This document shows, one piece after another, positions 17,627 to 27,858 of a stretch of 64,000 nucleotides of DNA (position 1 is the stretch's first letter; each line of letters begins with the position of its first letter). The notes under the pieces were generated by a model. That model was given only the letters and a program-made list of their open reading frames with translations. It did no database searches and was not told the origin of the DNA. The stretch comes from Pseudoalteromonas sp. CO133X. GTDB lineage: Bacteria; Pseudomonadota; Gammaproteobacteria; Enterobacterales; Alteromonadaceae. Location: contig SGPE01000023.1 of assembly GCA_004208945.1 (NCBI GenBank), positions 1-64,000 of the forward strand, written 5' to 3'. A program made the position numbers and the translations under genes.

Positions 17627-18190
17627 TTAACTTTCTAAAAAAGAGAAAAACTCAGGAAAAAGCTCTACAACGCCAAGAATAGCTAATAACAAAATCACCA
17701 TGGCGATGAGTGAATAAAGTATTGTATTAGAACGTTTTTTAACGGGCTCTGCTAACTCTTCTTCCAGCAGTAAGTCATCTTCTTGCCAGCTATCGTCGCT
17801 ATCTTGTGGATTGGTACTCTCACTCTCAGGCAAGCGCTGCTCTAGATCATCAAGCTTTTCTTCAAGGCGAATGAGGCTGCTTGTAATGTAATCTAAGGCA
17901 TCAAAAATGCGTTCATCACGTTGTTTAGCCTCAAGACTTGCATTCGTTTGTTGATTAACTTGGTTTTGATTGACTGGCTGGAGTTTTGCTTTAATCCCTA
18001 CGCTTGCTAATAGCTTTGCTTGCTTTAATGCTTTTTCTTGTTCGCTAGGGGCAAAGAGTGGTTTATGTTCAAAAAGAGTGGCTACTTTATCTGTATTTGT
18101 TTTTAATTTTGCTGCAAGTTGCTCAGTAGCATGTGCTTGATCAACACCGGCTTCTAGCCCTGCAAACATCACACGAAATTTTTCAGCCAT
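17627..18190 (-). CDS. Unknown C-terminally membrane-anchored protein
   Basis: 187 residues. The N-terminal ~65 residues (KFRVMFAGLEAGVDQAHA..., LFEHKPLFAPSEQEKALKQAKLLASVGIKAKL) resemble a small domain found at the start of various proteobacterial membrane proteins, with the pattern F-x-G, LF-x-x-K-P-L and a final A-x-x-x-G. A Gln/Asn-rich linker, an acidic coiled-coil-like stretch (LEEKLDDLEQRLPE) and one hydrophobic helix near the C-terminus follow. Start ATG 18190 is preferred over TTG 18205. Function unknown; the domain resemblance is my inference. Confidence 0.75.
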   Translation of the reverse strand: MAEKFRVMFAGLEAGVDQAHATEQLAAKLKTNTDKVATLFEHKPLFAPSEQEKALKQAKLLASVGIKAKLQPVNQNQVNQQTNASLEAKQRDERIFDALDYITSSLIRLEEKLDDLEQRLPESESTNPQDSDDSWQEDDLLLEEELAEPVKKRSNTILYSLIAMVILLLAILGVVELFPEFFSFLES

Positions 18191-18257
18191 GTTGTGATTA
18201 TCCAATTCCTTAAATCAATGACTTGAGTATATACCCAAATAGATTAGTGGATAAACA

Positions 18258-18284
18258 AAAGCCCGTGTAAAACGGGCTTTTTCT
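18258..18284 (-). terminator. Terminator after the S10-type peptidase gene
   Basis: Stem AAAGCCCGT / ACGGGCTTT with a GTAAA loop and T-rich flanks on both strands. It lies between the peptidase stop (18307) and the next minus-strand gene. Confidence 0.85.
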
Positions 18285-18306
18285 TTCTAAATGAGTCATC
18301 GTCTAG

Positions 18307-19824
18307 TTAGTACTTAGCTGCTTTGCCTTCAGCTGGTAGTGATTTAAGGATAAACTCACGTAAGTCATTATTTGATGATTCAAGATCAGCGTGACGTAAA
18401 TACATCATGTGACCACTGCGGTAGCCTTTAAAGCTTAGGCGGTCTTTCATTTTGCCGCTCGGGTCTAATTGCCACATTGTGTATTTAGCATCAAAGTAAT
18501 TGGTTGCACCATCGTAGTAACCTGATTGGATCATTACATTTAAGTATGGGTTTTGCGCCATCGCTAAACGTAAATTTTCACCTGTGTTATTACCAGTACG
18601 ATCCCAAGGGTGAACATTGCCAAATAGGTTATATTTGATATCTGTTTTGTAGTTAAGCTCTTCACGTAGGTAATAGTTAATTGCTGGCGTGAATGAGTGC
18701 AACCATGAGGTAAGCTCTGCCCAGTAATCAGGTGATTCACCTGCATCACGTTTATCAATACCTAAATAACGAGAATCTAAACGACCTACCGTTTGACCGC
18801 GCTCGCGTAATAGCTCTTTCCAGAAGAAGTTAGTTGGAATATCAAGGTTGTTTTGTTCAACAAACTTTTCAGATAAACCTGCGTATTTTGCTGCTTGCTT
18901 GATGATTGCGCGTTTCTCATCGGCAACTAAGAAGCCACCTTTAGCAATTGCTGGTAAGAACTTATTAACGGTAAACTCTTCAACTTCAGGCAGTAACTCA
19001 TCTAAGTCTTTTGCTTGTAAGTCTGCGCTAAGGGCTTTGTGGTACCAAGCCGTTGCGGCAAAGTACGGTAGACGATTTGCAGCTTCAACAGGACCTTCGC
19101 GTTTAATACCAATCTCTGTTGGTGATACTAAAATAACACCGTTGATGTACATCCACTGGCGGTTTTGTAATTCGTGAGCAAGGCCTGAAACGCGAGTTGT
19201 ACCATAGCTTTCACCAATTAAGAACTTAGGTGAGCGCCAGCGCTCGTTGCGCGACACAAAGGTATTTAACCACTCTGCTAAGTATTTGATGTCGGCGTTT
19301 ACACCAAAAAACATTTTTTGTTGGTCAGCTTTGCTTGGTAACTCACCTTTATCGTTTTCAAGGATGCGAGAGTAACCCGTGTTTACGGGGTTGATATAAA
19401 CAATATCAGCCACATCTAAAATTGAATATGGGTTATCTTTTACGCCATAGGGTTGAATTGGGTAGCCTTCGTCATCAATTTTTAATACGCGAGGTCCAGT
19501 ATAGGCAAGGTGCATCCACACTGACGCAGAACCAGGGCCGCCATTAAATGAAAAAACCAATGGGCGTTTTGTTCTGTCGTCTACTTTATCGCGGGTATAA
19601 TAAGTATATTGCAGCGTTGCAACCGCATTACCTTGCTCATCCCAAACTGGTTGGGTACCTGTTGTTGCAGTGTAAGAGAAGCGCTCACCGTTAATACGTG
19701 CTTTATGTTCTGTAACAACACTGCTGTCAACGTCTATGCGTCGTTCATTATCAGCAAAGCTGGGTGTGCTGAAGGTCAGTGTTAGGGCTGTTACTGACAA
19801 GCCAATAAAACTAACTAGTTTCAT
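18307..19824 (-). CDS. Exported serine carboxypeptidase-like protein (peptidase family S10)
   Basis: 505 residues with a Sec signal peptide (cleavage near PSFA-DN, residue 25). FSFNGGPGSASVWMHL, the nucleophile motif GESYGTTR and the late YRSGHMMYL His motif are the S10 catalytic landmarks; INPVNTGYSR is also typical. S10 enzymes remove C-terminal residues at acidic pH, though bacterial members are little studied. Location is periplasmic or secreted. It stands alone, divergent from the diguanylate cyclase gene. Confidence 0.9.
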   Translation of the reverse strand: MKLVSFIGLSVTALTLTFSTPSFADNERRIDVDSSVVTEHKARINGERFSYTATTGTQPVWDEQGNAVATLQYTYYTRDKVDDRTKRPLVFSFNGGPGSASVWMHLAYTGPRVLKIDDEGYPIQPYGVKDNPYSILDVADIVYINPVNTGYSRILENDKGELPSKADQQKMFFGVNADIKYLAEWLNTFVSRNERWRSPKFLIGESYGTTRVSGLAHELQNRQWMYINGVILVSPTEIGIKREGPVEAANRLPYFAATAWYHKALSADLQAKDLDELLPEVEEFTVNKFLPAIAKGGFLVADEKRAIIKQAAKYAGLSEKFVEQNNLDIPTNFFWKELLRERGQTVGRLDSRYLGIDKRDAGESPDYWAELTSWLHSFTPAINYYLREELNYKTDIKYNLFGNVHPWDRTGNNTGENLRLAMAQNPYLNVMIQSGYYDGATNYFDAKYTMWQLDPSGKMKDRLSFKGYRSGHMMYLRHADLESSNNDLREFILKSLPAEGKAAKY

Positions 19825-20065
19825 GTTGATTCCTTATTATTCGAGTTGCTGCTATTAAAGAGAAAAGCTCGCTTGAAGACAAACTATTGAGACTAGTGAC
19901 CAATAATAGCTGTTAAATAGGAAGATTCTGTAAACTGCGCAGTTAATTACAAAAAAGTACTTTTTAATAAAGATATTTTGCTTAATCATTTAGCTAGATT
20001 AAAAAATAACGTATATTTGGCATGTTGGTAATTTGTGTACATGTGCATAGAAAAGAGAAGTTGCA

Positions 20066-21295
20066 ATGCAAAGAGTGTTAGTTGTTGAAGACAGTAAAGT
20101 AGTACAGCAAGTGTTACGTCACTTATCTGCCCACTATTTAGATGTGGATGTCGACTTTGCATGGTCTTTGCAGGAAGGTATCGATTTAATCGCTGAGCAT
20201 GACTACACCCTCGCTTTAGTTGACTTAACACTGCCTGATGCAATGAACGGTGAAGTGGCTAAATACACCTTATCAAAGAATATTCCTACCGTTGTGTTAA
20301 CGTCTAAAATTGATGAATACATTCGTCAACAAATGCTAGAACTTGGTGTGGTTGATTATGTTGTTAAAGATAATCGTGACTCATACCACTATGCCATTAA
20401 ACTTGTTGCACAATTACTCAGAAACCATGGTTCAAAGGCTCTTGTTGCCGATGACTCGGTATTAAGCCGCACCTTGATGAAGCAAATGCTAGAAAAGCAG
20501 CTTTTTAATGTAAGTGATGCCCATGATGGTGAGCAAGCATTGCAAATGCTCAAAGATGATCCTGAAATTAAGCTGCTACTCACTGACTATGCAATGCCAA
20601 CGATGGATGGTTTTGAGCTTGTTAAAGCGGTGCGTAATTTTCGAGGCCGTGATGACTTAGCTATTATTGGTTTATCAGGCGCAGGTAAGCACGGTTTATC
20701 GGCACGTTTTATCAAGTACGGTGCCAATGACTTTTTGACCAAGCCATTTATGAATGAAGAGTTTCATTGCCGTGTAATGCAGACGATGGAACAGCTTGCC
20801 TTAATCGCAGACATTAAAGAAAGCGCATACAGGGATCACTTAACTGGGCTTCATAACCGCCGTTATTTTTATCAATACGCCGAGAAAATTCTAAAGAAAA
20901 CCGAACAAGAGAATGTGCTTGCATTACTCGATATTGATTTTTTCAAAACTATTAACGATCAGTTTGGTCACGAAGCGGGTGATCATGCATTAAAGCAAGT
21001 AACAAGCTTTTTAAAAAGCAAGTTTGACGACTTCACAATTGCTCGCATTGGTGGGGAAGAATTTGCAGTTGTGTTAGACAACATGGATCTTGAAAAAGCA
21101 GAGGCAAGGCTAAATAGTTTCAGAGAACAACTTGCAGAGCACCAGTTTTCAATTAATGGTGAACCTTATTCACTCACTATCAGCATTGGCATGACCGCAT
21201 TTCAACATGTCTCACTCACAGCTGCAATGCGCTTAGCTGATAAAGCTTTATATCAAGCTAAACAGCAACAGCGTAACTGCGTAGTACGTTTATAG
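20066..21295 (+). CDS. Response regulator with two receiver domains and an active-type GGDEF domain
   Basis: 409 residues. Receiver 1 (1-120) has VVEDSK and phospho-acceptor candidate Asp53; receiver 2 (123-240) has VADDS, Asp174 and the K226 region (FLTKPF). The C-terminal diguanylate cyclase domain has DHLTGLHNRRYF and GGEEF at 329-333, an active-site variant. No RxxD inhibitory site is found at the expected position. It would make c-di-GMP under phosphorelay control. No histidine kinase is adjacent, so the partner is encoded elsewhere. Confidence 0.93.
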   Translation: MQRVLVVEDSKVVQQVLRHLSAHYLDVDVDFAWSLQEGIDLIAEHDYTLALVDLTLPDAMNGEVAKYTLSKNIPTVVLTSKIDEYIRQQMLELGVVDYVVKDNRDSYHYAIKLVAQLLRNHGSKALVADDSVLSRTLMKQMLEKQLFNVSDAHDGEQALQMLKDDPEIKLLLTDYAMPTMDGFELVKAVRNFRGRDDLAIIGLSGAGKHGLSARFIKYGANDFLTKPFMNEEFHCRVMQTMEQLALIADIKESAYRDHLTGLHNRRYFYQYAEKILKKTEQENVLALLDIDFFKTINDQFGHEAGDHALKQVTSFLKSKFDDFTIARIGGEEFAVVLDNMDLEKAEARLNSFREQLAEHQFSINGEPYSLTISIGMTAFQHVSLTAAMRLADKALYQAKQQQRNCVVRL

Positions 21296-21430
21296 TACCA
21301 ATACGCAATAAGACTTAATCATTTTGAAAGATTGAAACTGTTTATAACCGATTGAAAAATAACTACTTTACGACTGCGTGGATGCATAGCAATTACTAAG
21401 CATAATTAAATAACGAAATGTTTGCTTTGC

Positions 21431-21511
21431 TATAATCAAGGTTTCATTGCTTGAATTGCACCAGTGCTGGTTAATTGTTAAAAAAATGCACCCTTGTGGT
21501 GCATTTTTTTT
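21431..21511 (+). ncRNA. Candidate small RNA with extended -10 promoter and strong terminator
   Basis: TGCTATAAT at 21428-21436 is a consensus extended -10 element. About 70 bases downstream lies the terminator at 21481-21511. The interval contains no open reading frame of note. A transcript from about 21443 to 21511 would be roughly 70 nt. No matching -35 box is present. The stretch could instead simply be the 3' untranslated end of the diguanylate cyclase gene, so the call is tentative. Everything else in the 332-base gap 21296-21627 is A+T-rich without genes. Confidence 0.3.
21481..21511. terminator. Bidirectional Rho-independent terminator
   Basis: AAATGCACC-CTTGT-GGTGCATTT stem-loop with A-run on the left and T-run on the right. 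It separates the upstream unit from the glnK promoter. Confidence 0.92.
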
Positions 21512-21564
21512 GTTTGTAAGTGGCTGATTGTATTTAAATCATTGAAAATAAATAATAAAAAATA

Positions 21565-21581
21565 GTGGCACAAAGGTTGGA
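21565..21581 (+). promoter_or_regulatory. Sigma-54-type promoter of glnK-amtB
   Basis: GTGGCAC-N5-TTGGA matches the -24/-12 consensus TGGCAC-N5-TTGCA with one change (TTGGA for TTGCA). It lies 47 bases upstream of glnK. glnK-amtB operons are classically RpoN/NtrC-controlled under nitrogen limitation, which supports the call. Confidence 0.65.
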
Positions 21582-21588
21582 TTGTTAA

Positions 21589-21966
<378 letters not shown>

Positions 21967-21975
21967 GGGGGATTT

Positions 21976-23205
21976 ATGGAAAACACGATTGTAGAGTTGA
22001 AGTTCTCACTCGACACTTTTTACTTTTTGATGTCGGGTGTTTTAGTCATGTGGATGGCTGCCGGTTTTGCGATGCTTGAGGCGGGTTTAGTTCGTGCAAA
22101 AAATACAACAGAAATACTAACTAAAAACGTAGCACTTTTCTCGATCGCCTGCACCATGTTCTTACTTGTGGGTTATAACATCATGTATGTTGATAACGCA
22201 GAAGGTGGTTTTGTTCCTTCTTTTGGTGCGTTAATTGGTACGCAAGCAGCTGATGCAAATCACTCATTAGAGTCTGATTTCTTCTTCCAAGTTGTATTCG
22301 TTGCTACAGCTATGTCTATTGTATCTGGTGCTGTTGCTGAGCGTATGAAGTTATGGGCATTTTTGATCTTTACTGTTGTAATGACAGGTTTCATTTACCC
22401 GATTGAAGGCTATTGGACTTGGGGCGCAGGCTTTTTATCTGAAATGGGCTTTGTTGACTTTGCAGGTTCTGCAATTGTTCACGGTGCAGGTGCTGCAGCA
22501 GCGCTAGCTGGTGTGCTTTTCCTTGGGGCTCGTAAAGGTAAATACGGTAAAAACGGTGAAATTTACCCAATTCCTGGTTCTAACTTACCACTTGCCACAT
22601 TAGGCACATTAATCCTTTGGATGGGTTGGTTTGGCTTTAACGGTGGTTCACAGCTGCTTGTTTCTGACGCTGAAAATGCAACAGCTGTGGGTAAAATTTT
22701 CTTAAATACTAACGCAGCAGCGGCATGTGGTGCTATTGCAGCACTGTTCGTATGTAAAGTGCTTTGGGGGAAAGCTGATTTAACTATGGTACTAAACGGT
22801 GCGTTAGCAGGCCTTGTCACTATTACGGCTGAGCCAGCATCACCAACACCATTACTTGCTTGTCTATTAGGTCTATTAGGCGGTTCACTGGTTGTATTTA
22901 GTATTGTTGCACTTGATAAAGCAAAAATCGATGACCCTGTCGGTGCGATTTCTGTACACGGTGTGTGTGGTGCATTAGGTATTATGCTAGTACCACTTTC
23001 AAACTCAGATGCAACCTTCGTTAATCAATTAATTGGCTTAGTGTGTATCTTAGGATTTGTGTTTATCGCGTCATCAATCGTATGGGCAATTCTGAAAAAT
23101 ACCATGGGTATCCGTGTTACCGAAGAAGAAGAATTAAACGGTATGGATCAACATGACTGTGGTATTGATGCTTACCCTGAGTTTGTATCAGTTCGCAGTA
23201 ACTAA
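21976..23205 (+). CDS. amtB: Ammonium transporter
   Basis: 409 residues with about 11 hydrophobic segments. The pore twin histidines are in SAIVHGAGAAAALAG and ISVHGVCGALGIM. WMAAGFAMLEAGLVRAKN near the N-terminus is the family signature. No cleavable signal peptide is evident; the N-terminus is extracytoplasmic in this family. It starts 9 bases after glnK with AGGGGG upstream. It passes ammonium inward and is gated by GlnK. Confidence 0.96.
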   Translation: MENTIVELKFSLDTFYFLMSGVLVMWMAAGFAMLEAGLVRAKNTTEILTKNVALFSIACTMFLLVGYNIMYVDNAEGGFVPSFGALIGTQAADANHSLESDFFFQVVFVATAMSIVSGAVAERMKLWAFLIFTVVMTGFIYPIEGYWTWGAGFLSEMGFVDFAGSAIVHGAGAAAALAGVLFLGARKGKYGKNGEIYPIPGSNLPLATLGTLILWMGWFGFNGGSQLLVSDAENATAVGKIFLNTNAAAACGAIAALFVCKVLWGKADLTMVLNGALAGLVTITAEPASPTPLLACLLGLLGGSLVVFSIVALDKAKIDDPVGAISVHGVCGALGIMLVPLSNSDATFVNQLIGLVCILGFVFIASSIVWAILKNTMGIRVTEEEELNGMDQHDCGIDAYPEFVSVRSN

Positions 23206-23257
23206 TTTTAGTGCGTGCTTCAGCACGCATATACAATAATCATTGTGTGTTCAAATC

Positions 23258-23284
23258 AAAGCTCTACTCAGGTAGGGCTTTTTT
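23258..23284 (+). terminator. Terminator of glnK-amtB
   Basis: Stem AAAGCTCTAC / GTAGGGCTTT (one T-G pair) with TCAG loop and a T-run. A second, shorter hairpin TGCGTGCTTCAGCACGCA lies just after the stop at 23212-23229. Confidence 0.85.
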
Positions 23285-23365
23285 GCATTCAAAATAAGTG
23301 TTTTCTTATAGGCGATTTCAACAATATTGACTATGCTCAAATAACTTAATCAACAAGGGAATACT

Positions 23366-23527
23366 ATGGATAACAAACTGTTATTAATTATTTTGTCATT
23401 GTTTTTACCACCTGTGGCTGTGTTTTTAAAAGCCGGTGTTGGTAAAGATTTGGTTATTAATATTATTTTATGCTTTATATTTTTTATACCTGCGGTTATT
23501 CACTCGCTTTGGTTATGTACCCGCTAA
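23366..23527 (+). CDS. YqaE/Pmp3-family small membrane protein
   Basis: 53 residues, two hydrophobic helices. LLLIILSLFLPPVAVFLKAG, then GKDLVINIILCF and IPAVIHSLW match the UPF0057 (Pmp3/YqaE) pattern of PPxAVxLK-G and IP-G/A-x-IHAxW. Family members affect membrane potential or stress tolerance; the bacterial role is poorly defined. The ATG has AAGGGA 7 bases upstream. It lies between the amtB terminator and a large inverted repeat. Confidence 0.88.
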   Translation: MDNKLLLIILSLFLPPVAVFLKAGVGKDLVINIILCFIFFIPAVIHSLWLCTR

Positions 23528-23543
23528 TCGAGTTTAAGTGACT

Positions 23544-23594
23544 GTTAATTTTACAGGTGATAGAATTGCGACTGATTACACCTGTAAAATTAAC
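23544..23594. repeat. Perfect 16-bp inverted repeat upstream of mrcB
   Basis: GTTAATTTTACAGGTG (23544-23559) is exactly complementary to 23579-23594, leaving a 19-base loop. It starts 17 bases after the YqaE-like stop and ends 18 bases before the mrcB ATG. There is no T-run, so it is not a standard terminator; a transcript-protecting hairpin, attenuator or binding site are possible. Confidence 0.7.
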
Positions 23595-23612
23595 TGACCA
23601 ATAGCGAACTCA

Positions 23613-25937
23613 ATGGCTGATAAAAAAACTCCTGCTAAAAAAACGCCAGCAAAGAAAACGGCGTCCACTAAACGAACGACTAAAAAACGCAAAACCTCTT
23701 CGAATACGACAGTAAAGTCGCGTATTTTTCGTAAAACGTGGTCAATTTTTTGGAAGTTATCCTTAGCTGTTGTGATTGCGATGGTGCTGTATCTTATTTA
23801 TTTAGATGCAAAAATAACGCGTCAATTTGAGGGCAATAAGTGGCAGTTACCTGCGCAGGTATACGCGCGAGCAATGAGCTTTTACCCTGGGCAGTTTTTA
23901 TCACAGCAAGAAGTTCTTTGGGAGCTTAACAGATTAAACTACTCTTCAGTTAATAAGCTCAGTCGTACAGGGCAGTATGTTAAGTCATCTAACAGCATTA
24001 AAGTGTATCGCCGCGAATTTGAATTTTACGATGGGCTTGAAGATGCTCGTGTTATTGAGCTTCGTTTTTCAGGAAAAAAATTAGCAACTATTAAGGATAA
24101 ATTTGGTCGACGCTTAAATTCTGCGCGTTTGGAGCCTGTGCAAATTGCGCGAATTGGTAATGATTCGAACCAAGATCGTGAATTCGTTCCACTTGATAAG
24201 TTTCCTGCAATGTTAAAAGACACCTTGCTGGTGGTTGAAGACAGAGATTTTTATCAGCACCACGGTGTGTCGGTATGGTCTATTATGCGTGCCCTATACA
24301 GTAATATCAAAGCGGGGAGAACAGTGCAGGGAGGAAGTACCTTAACACAACAGCTCGCTAAAAATATTTACTTAACACGTGAACGCTCTCTTGTTCGTAA
24401 GTTTAATGAAGCACTTATCGCATTGATATTAGACTACCGCTATAGCAAAGATGAAATTTTAGAAGCCTATTTAAATGAAGTATACCTAGGGCAATCATAC
24501 AATCAGGGTGTTCACGGTATGGGGCTCGCCGCTGAATTCTACTTTTCTAAACCTGTGGATGAGCTAGAGTATGACCAAATTGCGTTACTGGTTGCTATGG
24601 TTAAAGGTCCATCGTACTACAACCCACGCCGTTACAGTGAACGTGCGATGGAGCGTCGCGATTTAGTACTGCGCTTAATGGTCGAAAACAACTTAATAAA
24701 TACACGTGAGTATCGCGCATCGTTAAAGCGTCCAATTGATATTTCACCTATGAAAGATAGCCTACAGAAGTCGTATCCTGGTTATTTAGAGTTAGTTAAT
24801 CGCGAATTAAAGCGTTTGTTACCTGACCAGCAAGTATTGGATGCTGGTGTGCGTGTCTTTACTTATTTCGACTTACAAAAACAAACTGCAATGGAAAAAT
24901 CGGTTGAGGCAAGCTTACCTTACCTTGAAAGACGTCCTAAAACCGAAGAATTAGAAGCCGCTATGATCTCGGTTAACGTTGAAAAAGGCGGCGTGTCAGC
25001 TTTAGTTGCCGGTCGCGATGTTCGCTATTTTGGTTTCAATCGAGTATTAGATACTAAGCGCAATATTGGTTCATTAGTAAAGCCTGCTGTTTATTTGAGT
25101 GCTTTTGAAAGCGGCAAATTCAACCTTGCATCTTTGGTTGATGACTCTCCTCTAAGAGTAACGAATGAGCAAGGAAAAATTTGGCAGCCAGAGAATTTTG
25201 ATAGGCAATTTAGAGGCATGATGCCGCTTTATAAGGCATTTAGTAATAGTATCAATATACCTGCGGTAAATACTGGGTTAGATGTAGGGGTCGATACAGT
25301 TGCAACGACCTTGAAGCGATTAGGAGTTGAAGGAAGCATCGATGAATACCCATCACTACTACTTGGGGCATTGGAGTTGTCTAGCTTTGAAGTCGCTCAA
25401 CTTTATACAACACTTGCTGCTGATGGTCAGTATCGTGAGCTAACATCAATTTCTGCACTGACTGATTCGGTAGGTAAAGTACTTTATAAGCATAATGTTG
25501 AATCACAAAAGCGATTTGATGAAGCATCGGTTTATATGACCAAATATGCGATGAAGCGAGTAACTAAAGATGGCACAGCAAAACGTTTAAATGCCCACTT
25601 TCCATCGATTCAGTTAGCGGGTAAAACGGGCACAAGTAATGACTTACGAGATAGCTGGTTTGCAGGTTTTGACCAAAATACAGTAACCGTTGCTTGGATT
25701 GGTCGAGACGATAATAAAAATACCGGCCTGACGGGGAGTGTTGGTGCGTTAGAAACCTATATTCGTTATTTAAAACCGCTTAACCCTGAAGCCATTGCAG
25801 ATACTCGTCCAGCTTCTATTCGCTGGGCGTTCATAAATGAAGAAACAGGTCTGCAAGCACCACCTGGCTGCGGCAAAGTGGTGCAACTGCCTATTCGAGC
25901 TAGTGAGTTTGAGCCTCGTCCGAGTTGTCGACGTTAA
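23613..25937 (+). CDS. mrcB: Penicillin-binding protein 1B (bifunctional glycosyltransferase/transpeptidase)
   Basis: 774 residues. A Lys/Thr-rich cytoplasmic tail ([13 protein letters not shown]), one membrane helix (about 47-64) and a UB2H-like region (about 80-170) precede the GT51 domain: catalytic Glu209 in [12 protein letters not shown] and [13 protein letters not shown]. The transpeptidase domain has Ser487 in GSLVKP, a SNS motif and KTGTSND. It polymerises and crosslinks peptidoglycan; UB2H docks the lipoprotein LpoB. Its 3' end overlaps the convergent chemoreceptor gene by 38 bp. Confidence 0.96.
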   Translation: MADKKTPAKKTPAKKTASTKRTTKKRKTSSNTTVKSRIFRKTWSIFWKLSLAVVIAMVLYLIYLDAKITRQFEGNKWQLPAQVYARAMSFYPGQFLSQQEVLWELNRLNYSSVNKLSRTGQYVKSSNSIKVYRREFEFYDGLEDARVIELRFSGKKLATIKDKFGRRLNSARLEPVQIARIGNDSNQDREFVPLDKFPAMLKDTLLVVEDRDFYQHHGVSVWSIMRALYSNIKAGRTVQGGSTLTQQLAKNIYLTRERSLVRKFNEALIALILDYRYSKDEILEAYLNEVYLGQSYNQGVHGMGLAAEFYFSKPVDELEYDQIALLVAMVKGPSYYNPRRYSERAMERRDLVLRLMVENNLINTREYRASLKRPIDISPMKDSLQKSYPGYLELVNRELKRLLPDQQVLDAGVRVFTYFDLQKQTAMEKSVEASLPYLERRPKTEELEAAMISVNVEKGGVSALVAGRDVRYFGFNRVLDTKRNIGSLVKPAVYLSAFESGKFNLASLVDDSPLRVTNEQGKIWQPENFDRQFRGMMPLYKAFSNSINIPAVNTGLDVGVDTVATTLKRLGVEGSIDEYPSLLLGALELSSFEVAQLYTTLAADGQYRELTSISALTDSVGKVLYKHNVESQKRFDEASVYMTKYAMKRVTKDGTAKRLNAHFPSIQLAGKTGTSNDLRDSWFAGFDQNTVTVAWIGRDDNKNTGLTGSVGALETYIRYLKPLNPEAIADTRPASIRWAFINEETGLQAPPGCGKVVQLPIRASEFEPRPSCRR

Positions 25938-27759
25938 ATGCTTTCATTGCATCGTTAAGTTGCTCAGCAAGCGCGGTTAAATCGTGTGCGCTTGCTGAGG
26001 CATTTTTTGATGATTTAAGCGTCTCTTCGGCTAAACAGCTTACCCGCTTGGCATCATTTAAAGCATCTTGTGTTGCACTCGTTTGCTCACCAACTAACTG
26101 CGCGATTTGTTCACCATGTTGACTGATTTCATCCATCGTATTTACGGCTGCAACTAAACTTGCTTTTGTTTGGTTAGCGGATGCTGCCCCTTGCTCCATT
26201 TTTTCGACACTTTGCTGCATTTTCTGCTGTGTTAACTGCAATGCATTTTGTAATGAAGCGATAATATCGTGTATTTCCTTTGTTTGTAGCTGAGTTCGCC
26301 CTGCCAATGTTCTAACCTCATCAGCGACAACAGCGAACCCTCGTCCTTGCTCGCCGGCTCTTGCAGCTTCGATCGCAGCATTTAAGGCTAAAAGGTTTGT
26401 TTGTTCAGCTATGTCGCTAATTCCTTTGCTTACTTGGCTAATATTTGAGGTGTCTTGCGCTAATGAATCCAGAGCTTTTAACCCTTGGTTAAACTCTTGT
26501 TGTAATTGTGCGATATGTTGCGCTAACTCCTCGCTATTTTTTGCGCTGTTTTGAACCTGTTTGGCAGCGCTATTGGCGAGAAAAACGGCGTGCGAGGCAG
26601 TTTTTTCAACATGCTCTGCCGATTGGCTCATGTTATCTAGTGAGTCATTAATAGCGCTAATGCTTTGTTGTTGCTCAGTAACATCATTGGTCGTTTTATT
26701 GCGGCTTTCAAATACGTGCTGAGTGGTACTTCTTACTGAGTGAGTGGTTTTTTGAGCATTATTGATAAGCGCCGTAAACGATTTTAGTAAATCATTGAAT
26801 AGTAAGCTTATTGAGTTAAGCTCATCCTTGCCTTTTAAATCTAATCGCACGCCTAAATTACCTGTTGCAGCCTCTGTTGCTGCGCGAGAAAACTGCTTTA
26901 AAGTATCGACTAATGAGCGGTAAAACCCCATCATCAAATAACTTGCTATAAATAGGCTGATTAAAGCGGCAATGATAACCACAAGACGGGTCATACGTTG
27001 CTGTTTTAATTGCGCTAATATCATTGCCGATAAAGCCGGTTCACTGTGGGTAATAAAGTGATTAATTTTACTATTAATATTTACTTTTAAATTTGCAAGC
27101 TGCTGCCGTGTAAGTGCAATTTCATCCGGCTCAAGCAGGTCTTGGTTTAATGCTATAAAAAGTGCATTGATACTGCTTGAAAGTTGCGTTGCGGGTTCTG
27201 TTAGGGTGTTTTTGAGTTCTTCGTTTGCATTTAAAGATGTATTTAAACTCATTAAAAACTGTGACTCTAACTGCGGCAGTGCTTTAACTTGGTTGGATAA
27301 CGTAATAAACGTACTCGGCGAAAACTGCCCGTTAGATATCACGGTTTCTGCACTTTGCATGGTTTTATTTAAATGTGTGATAAGAGGCGGTAGAGCGGTT
27401 ACTAATGTGCGATTTAAGTAGCTACTACTGAGCTCATTTACAATAGCAAGTTGTGACTCAATCGAGACTATCTCTAAAATATTGTCGTCACCAGTGGCTG
27501 TATTCGCAAAATCTGCTTGTTGGGCAATACTGATATTATCAGCTTGATTTGCAGTGAGTAAATTAGCAAGTAATTGAGGATATATTTGAACCCCTTGATT
27601 TTGTTTTTGTGATATTTCAATTCCTTTACTTAAAACGCTTAGTAAAAAAAATAAACTTAAACAAAGAGGAAAAATTAAAATGCTAAACATTAGCGACATT
27701 TTTGCTTTGTAACTTAATTGTCCCATTAACAAAACAGCAGGTTTAATTAGATTATTCAC
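25900..27759 (-). CDS. Methyl-accepting chemotaxis protein
   Basis: 619 residues. One N-terminal membrane helix (about 20-42), a ~220-residue periplasmic helical sensor region, a second helix (about 258-278), HAMP, and a signalling domain with the invariant hairpin [37 protein letters not shown]. The sensor has no Cache motif that I can see and looks like a helical-bundle type. It relays an unknown signal to CheA/CheW. The last 38 bp overlap the 3' end of mrcB on the other strand. Confidence 0.93.
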   Translation of the reverse strand: MNNLIKPAVLLMGQLSYKAKMSLMFSILIFPLCLSLFFLLSVLSKGIEISQKQNQGVQIYPQLLANLLTANQADNISIAQQADFANTATGDDNILEIVSIESQLAIVNELSSSYLNRTLVTALPPLITHLNKTMQSAETVISNGQFSPSTFITLSNQVKALPQLESQFLMSLNTSLNANEELKNTLTEPATQLSSSINALFIALNQDLLEPDEIALTRQQLANLKVNINSKINHFITHSEPALSAMILAQLKQQRMTRLVVIIAALISLFIASYLMMGFYRSLVDTLKQFSRAATEAATGNLGVRLDLKGKDELNSISLLFNDLLKSFTALINNAQKTTHSVRSTTQHVFESRNKTTNDVTEQQQSISAINDSLDNMSQSAEHVEKTASHAVFLANSAAKQVQNSAKNSEELAQHIAQLQQEFNQGLKALDSLAQDTSNISQVSKGISDIAEQTNLLALNAAIEAARAGEQGRGFAVVADEVRTLAGRTQLQTKEIHDIIASLQNALQLTQQKMQQSVEKMEQGAASANQTKASLVAAVNTMDEISQHGEQIAQLVGEQTSATQDALNDAKRVSCLAEETLKSSKNASASAHDLTALAEQLNDAMKAFNVDNSDEAQTH

Positions 27760-27820
27760 AGATACACCCAGTTAGAAATTATATTAGGAGTAGACCTGTG
27801 ATTGCGTTGTTTTTATTCAT

Positions 27821-27845
27821 AAAAAAAGCCCTTGCGGGCTTTTTT
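27821..27845 (-). terminator. Terminator between the chemoreceptor start and hemL end
   Basis: AAAAAAAGCCC-TTGC-GGGCTTTTTT; T-runs on both strands. It lies 14 bases beyond the hemL stop and so terminates hemL. Confidence 0.92.
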
Positions 27846-27858
27846 GTCTAATTATATT

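Noticed and set aside
17600-17640. 6S RNA expected next to the 5-formyl-THF cyclo-ligase gene
   Set aside because: The upstream gap is only 13 bases, so ssrS is not at this location.
19986-20243. 85-codon minus-strand frame before the diguanylate cyclase
   Set aside because: It overlaps the start of a clearly real gene antisense and has no similarity or ribosome binding site.
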